Source: Thiemannella venezuelensis (lineage in GTDB: Bacteria; Actinomycetota; Actinomycetes; Streptosporangiales; Streptosporangiaceae). From it: a stretch of 64,000 nucleotides of DNA. Below the pieces are notes generated by a model, which saw nothing but the letters and a program-made list of their open reading frames with translations, was not told the origin of the DNA and made no database searches. The DNA is taken from positions 33,217 to 97,216 of the forward strand of contig NZ_JACHJJ010000027.1 in assembly GCF_014203605.1 (NCBI RefSeq), written 5' to 3'. The translations under genes and the position numbers were made by a program. This document shows, one piece after another, positions 24,033-32,055 of the stretch. The first letter of the stretch is position 1. Every line of letters begins with the position of its first letter.

Positions 24033-24977
24033 TCACCGGATCCGGGCGTCCCGGATGGAAGCCATGCTCCACAGCCGCACCGTGCCACCCGCATCGGGAG
24101 CGGCCAGCAGATGCCCCCGGGGGTGGAAGGCCAGTGAGGAGACATGCCCCGTCTGGCCGCTCAGCGGCTCCCCGGCGGGCCGGACGGTCGCGGTGTCCCA
24201 CCGCCGCACCGCGAGGTCGTCACCGGCGGTCGCGAAGAACCGGCCGCCGGGGTGGAAGGCCACCGCCCAGACGTGGTCCCCGCGATGGCCGCGCACCGGT
24301 TCGCCGACCGGGCAGCCGGTCGTGACGTCCCACAGTCTCACCTGGTTCCGGTCGTAACCGGCGGCGGCCAGCAGGCGTCCGGCGGGGTGGAAGGCCACCG
24401 CGTGCACGGACCCGCTGTGATCGCCCGGCAGGCGGCAGGCGGACCGACCGCCCCCGACCTCCCACAACCGCACGGTACGGCCCGCGGCGCAGGCCAGCAG
24501 GCCTCCGTCGGCGGAGAAGGCCACCGCGTGGACGGGGTCGCCGTGGTCGCCCAGCGCTTCCCCGGCGGGCTGAAGGGTGTCGGTGCGCCACAGCCGTACC
24601 CTCCCGTCCTGGCCCGCACTGGCCAGCAGGTGGCCGCCGGGGTGGAAGGCCAGCGCGGTGACGCCCCCGGTGTGACCGCCCGGCGGTTCGCCGGCGGTGC
24701 GGAAGGCGGCGGTGCGGAAGGCGGCGGTGCGGAGCACCCGGACCGCGCCGTCCGACCAGCCGGTGGCGACCAGGTGGCCCCGGGGATGGAAGGCCACCGC
24801 CCAGGCCTGTTCAACCGGATCGGCCAGGGACCGGCCGACGGCGTGACCGGTGGCGGTGTCCCACAGGCGCACGGTCCCGTCCTCCCCCGCGACGGCGAAA
24901 CAGCCGCCTCCGGGGTGGAAGGCCACATCCGCCGGGGCGCAGCGCCCGATCCGAACGTCCCGGAAAGGAGAAGTCAT
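24033..24977 (-). CDS. Seven-bladed WD40 repeat protein
   Basis: The 314-residue protein consists almost entirely of seven WD40 repeats, each with an (A/L)AFHPxGxLLA core and ending VRLW. Seven repeats close one beta-propeller, a protein-interaction scaffold. No catalytic domain is attached, unlike the usual kinase-WD40 fusions of actinobacteria. Between repeats 2 and 3 a 15-bp duplication encodes RTAAFRTAAFRTAGE, a recent slippage. TATCCT lies 8-9 nt before ATG 24977 and no Shine-Dalgarno sequence is visible, so a leaderless start is chosen over the longer open frame. Confidence 0.88.
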   Translation of the reverse strand: MTSPFRDVRIGRCAPADVAFHPGGGCFAVAGEDGTVRLWDTATGHAVGRSLADPVEQAWAVAFHPRGHLVATGWSDGAVRVLRTAAFRTAAFRTAGEPPGGHTGGVTALAFHPGGHLLASAGQDGRVRLWRTDTLQPAGEALGDHGDPVHAVAFSADGGLLACAAGRTVRLWEVGGGRSACRLPGDHSGSVHAVAFHPAGRLLAAAGYDRNQVRLWDVTTGCPVGEPVRGHRGDHVWAVAFHPGGRFFATAGDDLAVRRWDTATVRPAGEPLSGQTGHVSSLAFHPRGHLLAAPDAGGTVRLWSMASIRDARIR

Positions 24978-25118
24978 ATCGATCGGAGGATAGCGCCGTC
25001 CCGCCGGCGGGCGGGACCACCCGCATCGCCGACCTGCACGTCCTCGCCCCGCGGCGGCAGAGCGCCCACCTGCGGCCCGCCGCGGCCGATCCGGAGCGCT
25101 CCGCCGGGCGGACACGCC

Positions 25119-25478
25119 TCACACCAGGATGAGAATCGCCGCGACCACCGCCATCACCGCGGCGGTGAGGCCGTGGACGCCGAACGCCACCGCCCGCGGA
25201 CCCCCGTTCCTGAGCACGACGACCATGTCGCCCAGCGGGGCGAACACGCTGGCGAGAATCAGCCAGCCGAGCATGTGCTGGTTCCCCGTCAGGAGGGCCG
25301 GCAGCACGACGAGCCCGGCCGTGATGTCCCGTACGCCCTTGACGGTCAGGTAAGCGTTCATGGACACGGGAACCCCGTAGCCCTCCGCCGACGCGACCGG
25401 CTGCAGCAGGAAGCGGATGCCGATGAGGATGATCCCGATGGCGACCAGCCCGGCGAGCCAGGTGGCGATGGTGACCAT
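25119..25478 (-). CDS. DUF4267-like four-helix membrane protein
   Basis: This 119-residue protein has four predicted transmembrane helices (about residues 5-25, 50-65, 70-85, 97-117) and the conserved VKGVRDITAGLVVLPALLTG motif of DUF4267. The function is unknown. GGAG-like sequence precedes ATG 25478. It is divergent from a TetR gene 83 bp away, and inverted repeats fill the gap, so it is the probable regulated target. Confidence 0.85.
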   Translation of the reverse strand: MVTIATWLAGLVAIGIILIGIRFLLQPVASAEGYGVPVSMNAYLTVKGVRDITAGLVVLPALLTGNQHMLGWLILASVFAPLGDMVVVLRNGGPRAVAFGVHGLTAAVMAVVAAILILV

Positions 25479-25493
25479 GCCGTCTCCTTAGAT

Positions 25494-25552
25494 CGTTGCT
25501 AGAAGTAGTAGCGACGCTAACCTAGCAACGCTTCTCTGTCTAGCGGTGCTAG
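25494..25552. promoter_or_regulatory. Clustered TetR operators between DUF4267 and tetR
   Basis: CGTTGCTAG (25494-25502) and CTAGCAACG (25522-25530) are a perfect 9-bp inverted repeat. A second palindrome, CTAGCGGTGCTAG (25540-25552), overlaps the -10 TAGAAT (25550-25555) of the TetR gene. Further half-sites (TAGCGACG) lie between. The layout fits joint repression of both genes by the adjacent TetR protein. Confidence 0.8.
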
Positions 25553-25561
25553 AATCCGAGG

Positions 25562-26137
25562 GTGTCCACACAGCAGCGCAGAGAACGCGAACGCGCCCGC
25601 CGCCACGACCTGATCGTCACGACCGCCCGCAAGCTGGCCGAGTCCGAGGGCTGGGACGCCGTGACCACCCGCCGCCTGGCCGACGAGATCGAGTACAGCC
25701 AGCCGGTCCTGTACAGCCACTTCGCCGGCAAGGACGCCATCGTCGCGGCGGTGGCGCTGGAGGGCTTCACGGAACTGGCCGCCCGCCTGCGCGCCGCGAC
25801 CCGGACGGGCGAGCCGCGGGCCGCACTGGAGGGACTGGCCAGGGCCTACCTGGCGTTCGCCGAGGAGAACCCCGCGCTGTACGACGCCATGTTCACGATG
25901 GCCGTGGACCTGCCGTTCGGCCAGGACGACACCCCGGAGCCGCTCCGGGACGGCTTCCAGGCGCTTCTGTCCGGGGTCGCGCAGTTCGCCGGCGGCCGCG
26001 ACCCGGCGATCCTGACGGAGGTCGCCTGGAGCGCCCTGCACGGGCTGATCGTCCTGTCCCGCGGCGGCCGGCTCCCCGCCTCGGGCCGCGAGGCCCGCCT
26101 GACGCTGCTGCTCGACCAGCTCGGCGCCGCCCGCTGA
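25562..26137 (+). CDS. TetR regulator, autoregulated with DUF4267 gene
   Basis: This 191-residue TetR protein has the helix-turn-helix VTTRRLADEIEYSQPVLYSH followed by FAGKDAI at about residues 33-60 and a TetR_C C-terminal domain. It starts with GTG at 25562, 6 nt after a TAGAAT -10 that itself overlaps the palindrome 25540-25552: a leaderless, autorepressed arrangement. Its probable targets are itself and the divergent DUF4267 membrane protein. Confidence 0.92.
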   Translation: MSTQQRRERERARRHDLIVTTARKLAESEGWDAVTTRRLADEIEYSQPVLYSHFAGKDAIVAAVALEGFTELAARLRAATRTGEPRAALEGLARAYLAFAEENPALYDAMFTMAVDLPFGQDDTPEPLRDGFQALLSGVAQFAGGRDPAILTEVAWSALHGLIVLSRGGRLPASGREARLTLLLDQLGAAR

Positions 26138-26187
26138 CCCAGCCGCGTACGCTCAAGCGAGCCCGCCGACGGCCGCACCAGCCGGGG

Positions 26188-26234
26188 AAACGACGAGATC
26201 CCGCCCGATCAAGCCGATCGGGCGGGATCTCGTC
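26188..26234 (-). terminator. Hairpin after tRNA-Ala copy 2
   Basis: A perfect 19-bp stem (26192-26210 with 26216-26234, loop AAGCC) is followed on the minus strand by GTTTCCCC. Only the loop and the compensated base pair differ from the other tRNA-linked hairpins. The small GGCCGT/ACGGCC hairpin lies between it and the tRNA. Confidence 0.82.
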
Positions 26235-26269
26235 AACGCGCTTCAGGCCGTCTGAGAAACGGCCCTCTG

Positions 26270-26342
26270 TGGAGCTATGGGGATTCGAACCCCAGACCTC
26301 CTCCATGCCATGGAGGCGCGCTACCAGCTGCGCCATAGCCCC
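26270..26342 (-). tRNA. tRNA-Ala(GGC), copy 2
   Basis: This 73-nt gene is identical to copy 1 over the mature tRNA, with anticodon GGC and no encoded CCA. TAAGAT upstream (near 26390) may be the -10 of its promoter. The trailer, including the two hairpins, is also conserved. Confidence 0.97.
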
Positions 26343-26459
26343 TTGCGGTGTGCGGTGCGCCCCCTGCGGAGGGCGGCACAGAAGAAATCTTAGCCGACCC
26401 GGGGCACCCCTCGCGCCACCGTTTCCGGACCGTGTCCCGTGGAAAAGGGTCCCGGGCCG

Positions 26460-26487
26460 TGTCACGCGGGAAGGACCGTGATACGTC
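26460..26487 (+). promoter_or_regulatory. ECF41-type promoter of the first sigma gene
   Basis: TGTCACG (26460-26466), 17 bp, CGTC (26484-26487), then 8 nt to the ATG at 26496. The two boxes match the published ECF41 target motif (TGTCACA and CGTC). The identical arrangement precedes the next gene at 27384-27411. The sigma factor therefore appears to transcribe its own gene, as a near-leaderless mRNA. Confidence 0.8.
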
Positions 26488-26495
26488 CTGGATCC

Positions 26496-27383
26496 ATGGC
26501 CGTCGAACGCTTCGAGCACCACCGCGACCTGCTGACCGGGGTCGCCTACCGGATCCTCGGCACCGTCACCGACGCCGAGGACGTCGTACAGGAGGCCTGG
26601 CTGCGCTGGTCGGGCGTGGACGCCGCCGCGGTCGAGAACGACAGGGCCTACCTGATCAGGGTGGTCACCCGGCTCTCCATCGACCGGCTCCGGCGGATCG
26701 GGGCCCGGCGGGAGACCTACGTCGGGGAGTGGCTGCCCGAGCCGGTCGCCACGGCTCCCGGGGTGGCCGAGCGGGTCGAGCTGACCACCTCGGTGGAGCT
26801 CGCGCTGCTGGTGGTGCTGGAGACGCTGTCCCCGCTGGAGCGGGCGGTGTTCGTGCTGCGGGAGGCGTTCGGCCTGCCGTACGCGGAGATCGGCGAGGCG
26901 ATCGGCCGCAGCGAGGCGACGGCCCGGCAGCTCGGGCGGCGGGCCAAGCGGCACGTCGAGGAGGGCCGGCCGAGGTTCGACGTGGACCGGGCCAGGCGCC
27001 GCGAGATCACCGAGCGCTTCATCGGCGCCGCGGCCGGCGGCGACCTGGACGGGCTGATCTCGATGCTCGCCGCCGACGTCACGCTGGTGGCCGACGGGGG
27101 CGGGAAGGTCAAGGCCCCGCTGCGGACCCTGACCGGCGCCGGGAAGGTCACCCGCTTCCTCGCCGCGATCACGACCGAGGCGGGGATCCGGCGGTTCCTG
27201 GAGTCGGCGGGCGCCGAGGCGGCCGGCGGGCTCACCGTGGAGACGGCCGAGGTCAACGGCGCCCCGGCGGTCGTGGCGGCCGCCGGCGGCCGGCCGGTCG
27301 CGGTGTTCTCGCTGGTGGTCAGGGACGGCCTGATCGAGACGATCTACCTGCTCGCCAACCCGGAGAAACTGACGCGTCTGTGA
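26496..27383 (+). CDS. ECF41 (SigJ-like) sigma factor with SnoaL-like domain
   Basis: This 295-residue sigma factor has sigma-2 (LTGVAYRILGTVTDAEDVVQ), the ECF41 linker YVGEWLPEP, sigma-4 (LPYAEIGEAIGRSEATARQL) and a fused NTF2/SnoaL-like regulatory domain with the diagnostic DGGGK and C-terminal NPEKL motifs. In this group the C-terminal domain, not an anti-sigma factor, controls activity. It has its own ECF41 promoter and sits 36 bp before a flavoprotein gene with the same promoter. This matches the ECF41 habit of neighbouring a carboxymuconolactone decarboxylase, oxidoreductase or epimerase gene. Confidence 0.95.
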   Translation: MAVERFEHHRDLLTGVAYRILGTVTDAEDVVQEAWLRWSGVDAAAVENDRAYLIRVVTRLSIDRLRRIGARRETYVGEWLPEPVATAPGVAERVELTTSVELALLVVLETLSPLERAVFVLREAFGLPYAEIGEAIGRSEATARQLGRRAKRHVEEGRPRFDVDRARRREITERFIGAAAGGDLDGLISMLAADVTLVADGGGKVKAPLRTLTGAGKVTRFLAAITTEAGIRRFLESAGAEAAGGLTVETAEVNGAPAVVAAAGGRPVAVFSLVVRDGLIETIYLLANPEKLTRL

Positions 27384-27411
27384 TGTCACGGACGCGTCCG
27401 CGGGCTGCGTC
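27384..27411 (+). promoter_or_regulatory. ECF41-type promoter of the flavoprotein gene
   Basis: TGTCACG (27384-27390), 17 bp, CGTC (27408-27411), 8 nt, ATG 27420: exactly the geometry found before the sigma gene. It starts at the base after the sigma stop codon. The downstream flavoprotein is thus the likely target of the adjacent ECF41 factor. Confidence 0.82.
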
Positions 27412-27419
27412 GTGAGGGC

Positions 27420-28583
27420 ATGAGACGACAGATCACCATCATCGGCGGCGGCCTCGCCGGGCTGACCGCGGCCATCGCGTGCGCCGAGGGCGGCGCCGCC
27501 GTCACCCTCCACGAGGCCCACCGCGCCCTGGGCGGGCGGGCCCGCTCGTCCGCCGCGCCGTACATCGCCAACGACGGCACGCACGTCTTCTACTCCGACG
27601 GCGAGCCGTGGCGCTGGATGGCCGCGCGGAAGCTGGTCCAGCCGTTCCGCAGGCCCACGCTCGGCGAGCTCGCGCGGAGCCGGTTCCGGTACGGCGGCCG
27701 CCTGGCCCTGACCCCTCCCTGGTCTCTGGTGAGCGCGCTCACCAAGCGGAAGGCGGTGGCCCCGGTGGACCGGGACTTCCGGAGCTGGGCCGCCGGGCGT
27801 TTCGGCGAGGAGGCCATGCGGGCGGCCTGCGGGCTCGTCGGCGTCATCACCTACGACGCCGACCCGGGGCGGCTGTCGGCCGCGTTCGTCTGGGAGCGGG
27901 CGCTGCGGGCGAGCGCGCCGCAGTACCCGGCCCCGCGCTACGTGGTCGGCGGCTGGCAGCGGGTGGTCGACCGGATGGCCGATCACGCGCGCGGGCTCGG
28001 CGTGCGGATCGAGACCGGTTCCCGGGCCGACCGCCTGCCGGAGGACACGCCCGTGATCGTCGCGACCTCGCTGGACGCGGCCAGGGCGCTGCTGGGCGAC
28101 GAGTCCCTGCGCTGGGAGAGCGGCCGGGCGGTCCTGCTCGACCTCGGGCTCACCCGGAGTCCGAGGGACGTGTTCTTCGCCTCGGACCTGGACGAGGGCG
28201 GGTTCGTCGAGCAGTACGGCCTGGCGGACCGCACGCTCGCCCCGGCCGGGCACACGCTCGCGCAGCTGGAGATGCCGCTGCGGGCGGGCGAGGCCAGGGC
28301 CGGAGGGCTCGCCCGGCTGGAGCGCCTGGCCGACCTCGCCCTGCCCGGCTGGCGGGAGCGCACCACCTGGCGGCGGGAGTCGGTGGCGAACGGCCGCAGC
28401 GGGGCCCTGGACCTGCCCGGCGTCTCGTGGCGGGACCGCCCGGCGGTCGACCGGGGCGACGGCGTCTGGCTGTGCGGAGACTCCGTCGCCGCTCCCGGTC
28501 TGCTCAGCGAGGTCTCCACGCACAGCGCCCTGGCCGCGGCCCGGGCCGCGCTGCGTGCCGTGGGCGCGCCCGTGGCTGCCTGA
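27420..28583 (+). CDS. FAD-dependent oxidoreductase, target of ECF41 sigma
   Basis: This 387-residue amine-oxidase/phytoene-desaturase-like flavoprotein has an N-terminal ITIIGGGLAGLTAAIACAEG dinucleotide fold, LHEAHRALGGRARSS and a C-terminal GVWLCGDSVAAPGLLSEVST motif for FAD. The substrate is unknown. ATG 27420 lies 8 nt after the CGTC box of an ECF41 promoter, so its mRNA is probably almost leaderless and its expression tied to the sigma factor encoded just upstream. It is the oxidoreductase partner expected of ECF41 loci. Confidence 0.9.
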   Translation: MRRQITIIGGGLAGLTAAIACAEGGAAVTLHEAHRALGGRARSSAAPYIANDGTHVFYSDGEPWRWMAARKLVQPFRRPTLGELARSRFRYGGRLALTPPWSLVSALTKRKAVAPVDRDFRSWAAGRFGEEAMRAACGLVGVITYDADPGRLSAAFVWERALRASAPQYPAPRYVVGGWQRVVDRMADHARGLGVRIETGSRADRLPEDTPVIVATSLDAARALLGDESLRWESGRAVLLDLGLTRSPRDVFFASDLDEGGFVEQYGLADRTLAPAGHTLAQLEMPLRAGEARAGGLARLERLADLALPGWRERTTWRRESVANGRSGALDLPGVSWRDRPAVDRGDGVWLCGDSVAAPGLLSEVSTHSALAAARAALRAVGAPVAA

Positions 28584-28590
28584 CCCGCCG

Positions 28591-28623
28591 GGGAGGCGTG
28601 TCCGGCGACCGGGCACGCCTCCC
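28591..28623. terminator. Bidirectional hairpin
   Basis: GGGAGGCGTG (28591-28600) pairs with CACGCCTCCC (28614-28623), a perfect 10-bp stem between the convergent flavoprotein and AlaX-like genes. Confidence 0.75.
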
Positions 28624-28647
28624 GCGCCCCGGCCCCGGCGGGCGGGA

Positions 28648-29517
28648 TCAGGCCGGGGACACGGTGGTGCGCGCGGTGGTGCGCGCAGTGGTGCGCATGG
28701 TCAGCTCGGAACCGTCGGCGGACAGCTCCAGGGTGACGGCGGCCGCGCCCAGCTCGGCGGTGCGCGTCAGATGGGTGCCCCCGCAGGGGATGCTCACCGC
28801 GCCCTCGGGCAGGTCGCAGTGCCAGCTCCGGCGCGCGGTCAGTTCGGCGCCCGGGCTCTCGATCCGGACCGGGGCATCGGCCGCGATCCACTCCTTGAGC
28901 CGGTCCCCGGTCCGCCGGGTGATCTCCGGGAGCTCCTCGGCCAGGCCCTCGGCGGTGAAGCCCTTGCGGCGCAGGGACTTGCCGAGCCGGTAGACGTCGC
29001 GGCTGCCGTACGGCTCGATCCGCGAGGAGGCGATGGCCGTCTGGTCGAAGTCGGGGCTGCCCAGCCCGTCGGCGGGGGCCTCCTTGCGCCAGCGGCCGGC
29101 CAGCGCGGCGTTGAGCGCGAGGGCGGCCAGGTGGCAGGCGGTGTGCCCGGCCGACAGGGCCCGGCGGTGCCCGGCGTCGGCCACCAGCTCGACCTCGCCC
29201 TCCAGGGGTGTGTCGGTGACGTGGACGACGAGCCAGTGCCAGCCGGGGGTGCCCCGGCGGACCGGGATGTCCTCGCCGAGGTGGACGGTGTCCCCGCCGT
29301 CCTCCAGGGCCCCGGTGACGCAGTCGGTCACCGGGGCCCCGCCGATCGTGCCGGTGTCGGCGGGCTGGTCCGGCCAGGTGTGGTCGAGGGGGTGGAACGG
29401 GGTCTCGGCGACGATCACCCCGTGCCGCTCCCCCACCGGCACGACCCCGATGACGGCGGACCTCCCCCGGGTCTCCCCCGCCGGGTAGGTGACCAGCGTC
29501 GATGTCTCGATCTTCAT
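28648..29517 (-). CDS. AlaX-like alanyl-tRNA editing/threonyl-alanyl-tRNA synthetase SAD protein
   Basis: In this 289-residue protein the second-additional-domain metal site is visible: HTACH in LSAGHTACHLAALALN and C...H in SIPCGGTHLTRTAELG. The N-terminal HPLDHTWPDQPADTGTIGG resembles the TxxY/PxGGGQ region of AlaX. These proteins hydrolyse mischarged Ser- or Gly-tRNA(Ala). Three tRNA-Ala genes occur in this window but not adjacent to it. The C-terminal TTARTTARTT is encoded by a 12-bp tandem repeat (about 28665-28700). Start is ATG 29517. Confidence 0.85.
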   Translation of the reverse strand: MKIETSTLVTYPAGETRGRSAVIGVVPVGERHGVIVAETPFHPLDHTWPDQPADTGTIGGAPVTDCVTGALEDGGDTVHLGEDIPVRRGTPGWHWLVVHVTDTPLEGEVELVADAGHRRALSAGHTACHLAALALNAALAGRWRKEAPADGLGSPDFDQTAIASSRIEPYGSRDVYRLGKSLRRKGFTAEGLAEELPEITRRTGDRLKEWIAADAPVRIESPGAELTARRSWHCDLPEGAVSIPCGGTHLTRTAELGAAAVTLELSADGSELTMRTTARTTARTTVSPA

Positions 29518-29586
29518 GCCCTCATGATGCCAGTACGGCCTGCGCCGCCCCCGAGGAGGCGCAGGCCGTTCCGGCTCTCGGGGAGG

Positions 29587-30816
29587 TCAGCGGGCCAGGG
29601 CCCGCTCGTCCTCCAGGTAGCGGGAGCGGCCGGCGTACCAGCCGACGGCGAGCTGCACCGCGACCACCGCGAACAGGAACAGGAAGGGGGCCGTCCAGCC
29701 GCCGGTCGACTCGTGCATCACACCGACGACCAGCGGGCCCGCACCGGCGATGAGGTACCCGGCGCTCTGCCCGAAGGCGGACAGCGCGGCGGTGGCCTCG
29801 GGGGTGCGGGTGCGCAGGGCGAGCATGGTCAGCGCGAGCGGGAAGGAGCCCATGCCGATCCCGACCAGGATCGTGAAGAGCCAGGCCCAGGAGGCGGGCG
29901 CCAGCCAGAGGCCGAGGAACCCGGCCGCGTAGAGCGCGACGAACGCCGCCACCACGGGCCGCTGGTCGGCGAACCTGGTGGCGACCGAGGGCACGACCAG
30001 GGAGACCGGGATGCCGATCGCGGTGAAGACGCCCAGCAGCAGCCCGGCCTGGCCGGTGGTGAGGCCGCCGTCGGTGAGGATCTTCGGCAGGAAGCCGAAC
30101 ATGATGTAGGCCACCATGCTCTGGGTGCCGAAGTAGGCGGCGACCGCCCAGGCGAGCCTGCTGCGGACCAGCGTCCGCATGCCCAGGCCGGCGGTCCCGG
30201 CGGCGCGCTCCGGCTCGCTGCGCAGCAGGAGGAGCCAGGGCAGGGCGGCGACGGCGGCCAGCGCCGCCCACACGCCGAGCGCGACGTGCCAGTTGCCGTC
30301 GGCGGCGCGCTCGATCGGGACGGTCGCGGCGGCGGCGAGCATGGTGCCGACCGCCAGGGCGGTGGTGTAGACGGTGGTCATGGTCCCGGCCCGGCCCGGG
30401 AAGTGGCGCTTGATCAGGGTGGGGATGAGAACGTTGCCCACCGCGCCGCCGGACAGCGCCAGGGCGCTGCTGAACAGGAAGACCACGGCCGAGTCCACCA
30501 TCGCGCGGGTCAGCAGGCCTGCGCCGAGGGCGAGCAGGCCGAGCAGGAGCAGCCGGTGCTCGCCCGCCTTGCGGGCCAGTGCCGGGGTCACCGCGCCGAC
30601 GGTGGCGAAGATGAGCACGGGAAGCGTGGTGAGCAGGCCGATCCCGGCGCCGGACATTCCCAGGCCGGCCGAGATGTGGTCGAGGACGGGGCCGACGCTG
30701 GTGACCGCGGTGCGCAGGTTCAGTGCGGCGAGGACGATTCCCAGCACGAGCAACCAGGCCAGGGATCCCGGCGTCCCATCGGTGCGACCCCGGCTCTCGT
30801 GGGTGAGCACGCTCAT
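29587..30816 (-). CDS. MFS transporter, CynX/NimT family
   Basis: This 409-residue protein has 12 predicted transmembrane helices and the CynX/NimT signatures LAALNLRTAVTSVGPVLDHI near the start and IKRHFPGRAGTMTTVYTTAL in the first half. The family includes cyanate and 2-nitroimidazole transporters; the substrate here is not deducible. GGAGGA lies 10 nt before ATG 30816. A palindrome at 30847-30857 in the upstream region suggests control by a GntR-type repressor encoded elsewhere. Confidence 0.92.
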   Translation of the reverse strand: MSVLTHESRGRTDGTPGSLAWLLVLGIVLAALNLRTAVTSVGPVLDHISAGLGMSGAGIGLLTTLPVLIFATVGAVTPALARKAGEHRLLLLGLLALGAGLLTRAMVDSAVVFLFSSALALSGGAVGNVLIPTLIKRHFPGRAGTMTTVYTTALAVGTMLAAAATVPIERAADGNWHVALGVWAALAAVAALPWLLLLRSEPERAAGTAGLGMRTLVRSRLAWAVAAYFGTQSMVAYIMFGFLPKILTDGGLTTGQAGLLLGVFTAIGIPVSLVVPSVATRFADQRPVVAAFVALYAAGFLGLWLAPASWAWLFTILVGIGMGSFPLALTMLALRTRTPEATAALSAFGQSAGYLIAGAGPLVVGVMHESTGGWTAPFLFLFAVVAVQLAVGWYAGRSRYLEDERALAR

Positions 30817-30844
30817 GCGGGTTCAGTCCTCCGTACAGTCGTGG

Positions 30845-30859
30845 ATTCATAGGATGATT
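30845..30859. promoter_or_regulatory. Possible GntR/FCD operator before the MFS gene
   Basis: ATTCATAGGATGATT contains the palindrome TCAT-AGG-ATGA, a form seen at FadR/FCD-type GntR sites. It lies about 30 bp upstream of the transporter start in an A/T-richer stretch. No GntR gene is in the window, so this is tentative. Confidence 0.35.
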
Positions 30860-30980
30860 GGCTGACCCAAACTGTAACAGGAGTGAAACGCCGATTTGTT
30901 CCTGGCGGGAGAAACCTTGACAAAGTGGAAACCCGGGCCCCTCACCCTTGACAGGGAGGAACCCGGGCCTGCCGGAACCG

Positions 30981-31535
30981 TCAGAGCTGGCGGCCGGGGG
31001 TCGGCGGGAACTGCTCACCCGGGAGCGTGCCGGGGGCCGGCGGGAACTGCTCGCCGGGGAGCGTGCCGGTGCCGCGGTCGTGCGGCCCGGGGACGTCCCC
31101 GCGCCAGCCGCCCGTCTCGGCGCCGCGCGACTCGATGAACGTCTTGAAACGCTCCAGGTCGCCGCGGACCCGCAGGCGGACGATCTGCAGCCAGTCGCCG
31201 ACGGTCTCCGCGAAGCCCTCCGGGTCGTACTCCATCTGGAGGGTGACCCGGGTGGTGTCCGGCGTGAGGTGGTGGAAGGTCACCACACCCGCCTGGTGCG
31301 GCCGGTCGAGCGACTTCCAGGAGACCCGCTCGTCGGGGTGCTGCTCGGTGATCTCCGCCTCGAACTCACGGCGCACACCGGCGATCTCCACGATCCAGGC
31401 CGTGCGGGTGTCGCTCAGCTGCTTGACCGACTCGACGCCCTCCATGAACTCGGGGAAGCTCTCGAACTGGGTCCACTGGTTGTAGACCGTCCGGATCGGC
31501 ACGTTCACATCGATGGACTGCTCGATGGTGCTCAC
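30981..31535 (-). CDS. SRPBCC (cyclase/dehydrase, COQ10-like) protein
   Basis: This 184-residue protein has residues 1-150 as a START-like lipid-binding domain: MSTIEQSIDVNVPIRTVYNQ, then WTQFESFPEFMEGVESVKQL and VGDWLQIVRLRVRGDLERFK. Such proteins are often abundant in stress conditions in actinobacteria; function unknown. The C-terminal tail holds a near-perfect direct duplication, GTLPGEQFPPAPGTLPGEQF, from a 39-bp DNA repeat (about 30990-31075). GTG 31535 has a GGAAGGCAGGA leader upstream. Confidence 0.88.
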   Translation of the reverse strand: MSTIEQSIDVNVPIRTVYNQWTQFESFPEFMEGVESVKQLSDTRTAWIVEIAGVRREFEAEITEQHPDERVSWKSLDRPHQAGVVTFHHLTPDTTRVTLQMEYDPEGFAETVGDWLQIVRLRVRGDLERFKTFIESRGAETGGWRGDVPGPHDRGTGTLPGEQFPPAPGTLPGEQFPPTPGRQL

Positions 31536-31617
31536 AATCCTGCCTTCCTCTCGGGGTCGGGGAAGGCTGCCTCTGCCCGGTACGGCGCGGGCCTAACCAG
31601 CCCCCGCCACCGTCCCG

Positions 31618-32055
31618 TCAACGGCGGCGCGAGAGCCAGAAGAGGCCGAGCAGGGGCAGGACGAGCGGAATGTAGACGTATCCGCTGCCGAAACCGGACC
31701 AGACCGTGGCCTTCGGGAAGGCCTCGGGGTCCACCAGGCTGAACGTGCCCACGATGAGCACCCCGGCCAGCTCGATGCCGCAGGCGACCGTGGCCAGCAC
31801 GCGGTTCTCCCTGGCCAGGGCGACGGCGAGCACGAGGTAGACCAGGGCCGCGAAGGCGGACAGCAGGTAGGCCAGCGGCGCCTCGTCGAACTGCCGGGCG
31901 ATCTGCACGGCCGCCCGGGCCCCGGCGGCGAGGGCGAAGATCCCGTAGACCGCGACCAGGACCCGGCCGGGCCCGGCGCCGACGGCCGCCGCGCCGGCGG
32001 AGGGGGCCCCTGAGGCGGGCACGGCCCCGCCGGACCCGTTGACGTGCTCGTTCAT
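31618..32055 (-). CDS. Small integral membrane protein, four TM
   Basis: This 145-residue protein has a 30-residue Ala/Gly-rich cytoplasmic start and then four predicted transmembrane helices, including AYLLSAFAALVYLVLAVALA and PLVLPLLGLFWLSRRR at the end. I recognise it only as a conserved actinobacterial membrane protein of unknown function. Its ATG (32055) overlaps the stop of the gene before it by four bases, so the two are co-translated. Confidence 0.8.
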   Translation of the reverse strand: MNEHVNGSGGAVPASGAPSAGAAAVGAGPGRVLVAVYGIFALAAGARAAVQIARQFDEAPLAYLLSAFAALVYLVLAVALARENRVLATVACGIELAGVLIVGTFSLVDPEAFPKATVWSGFGSGYVYIPLVLPLLGLFWLSRRR

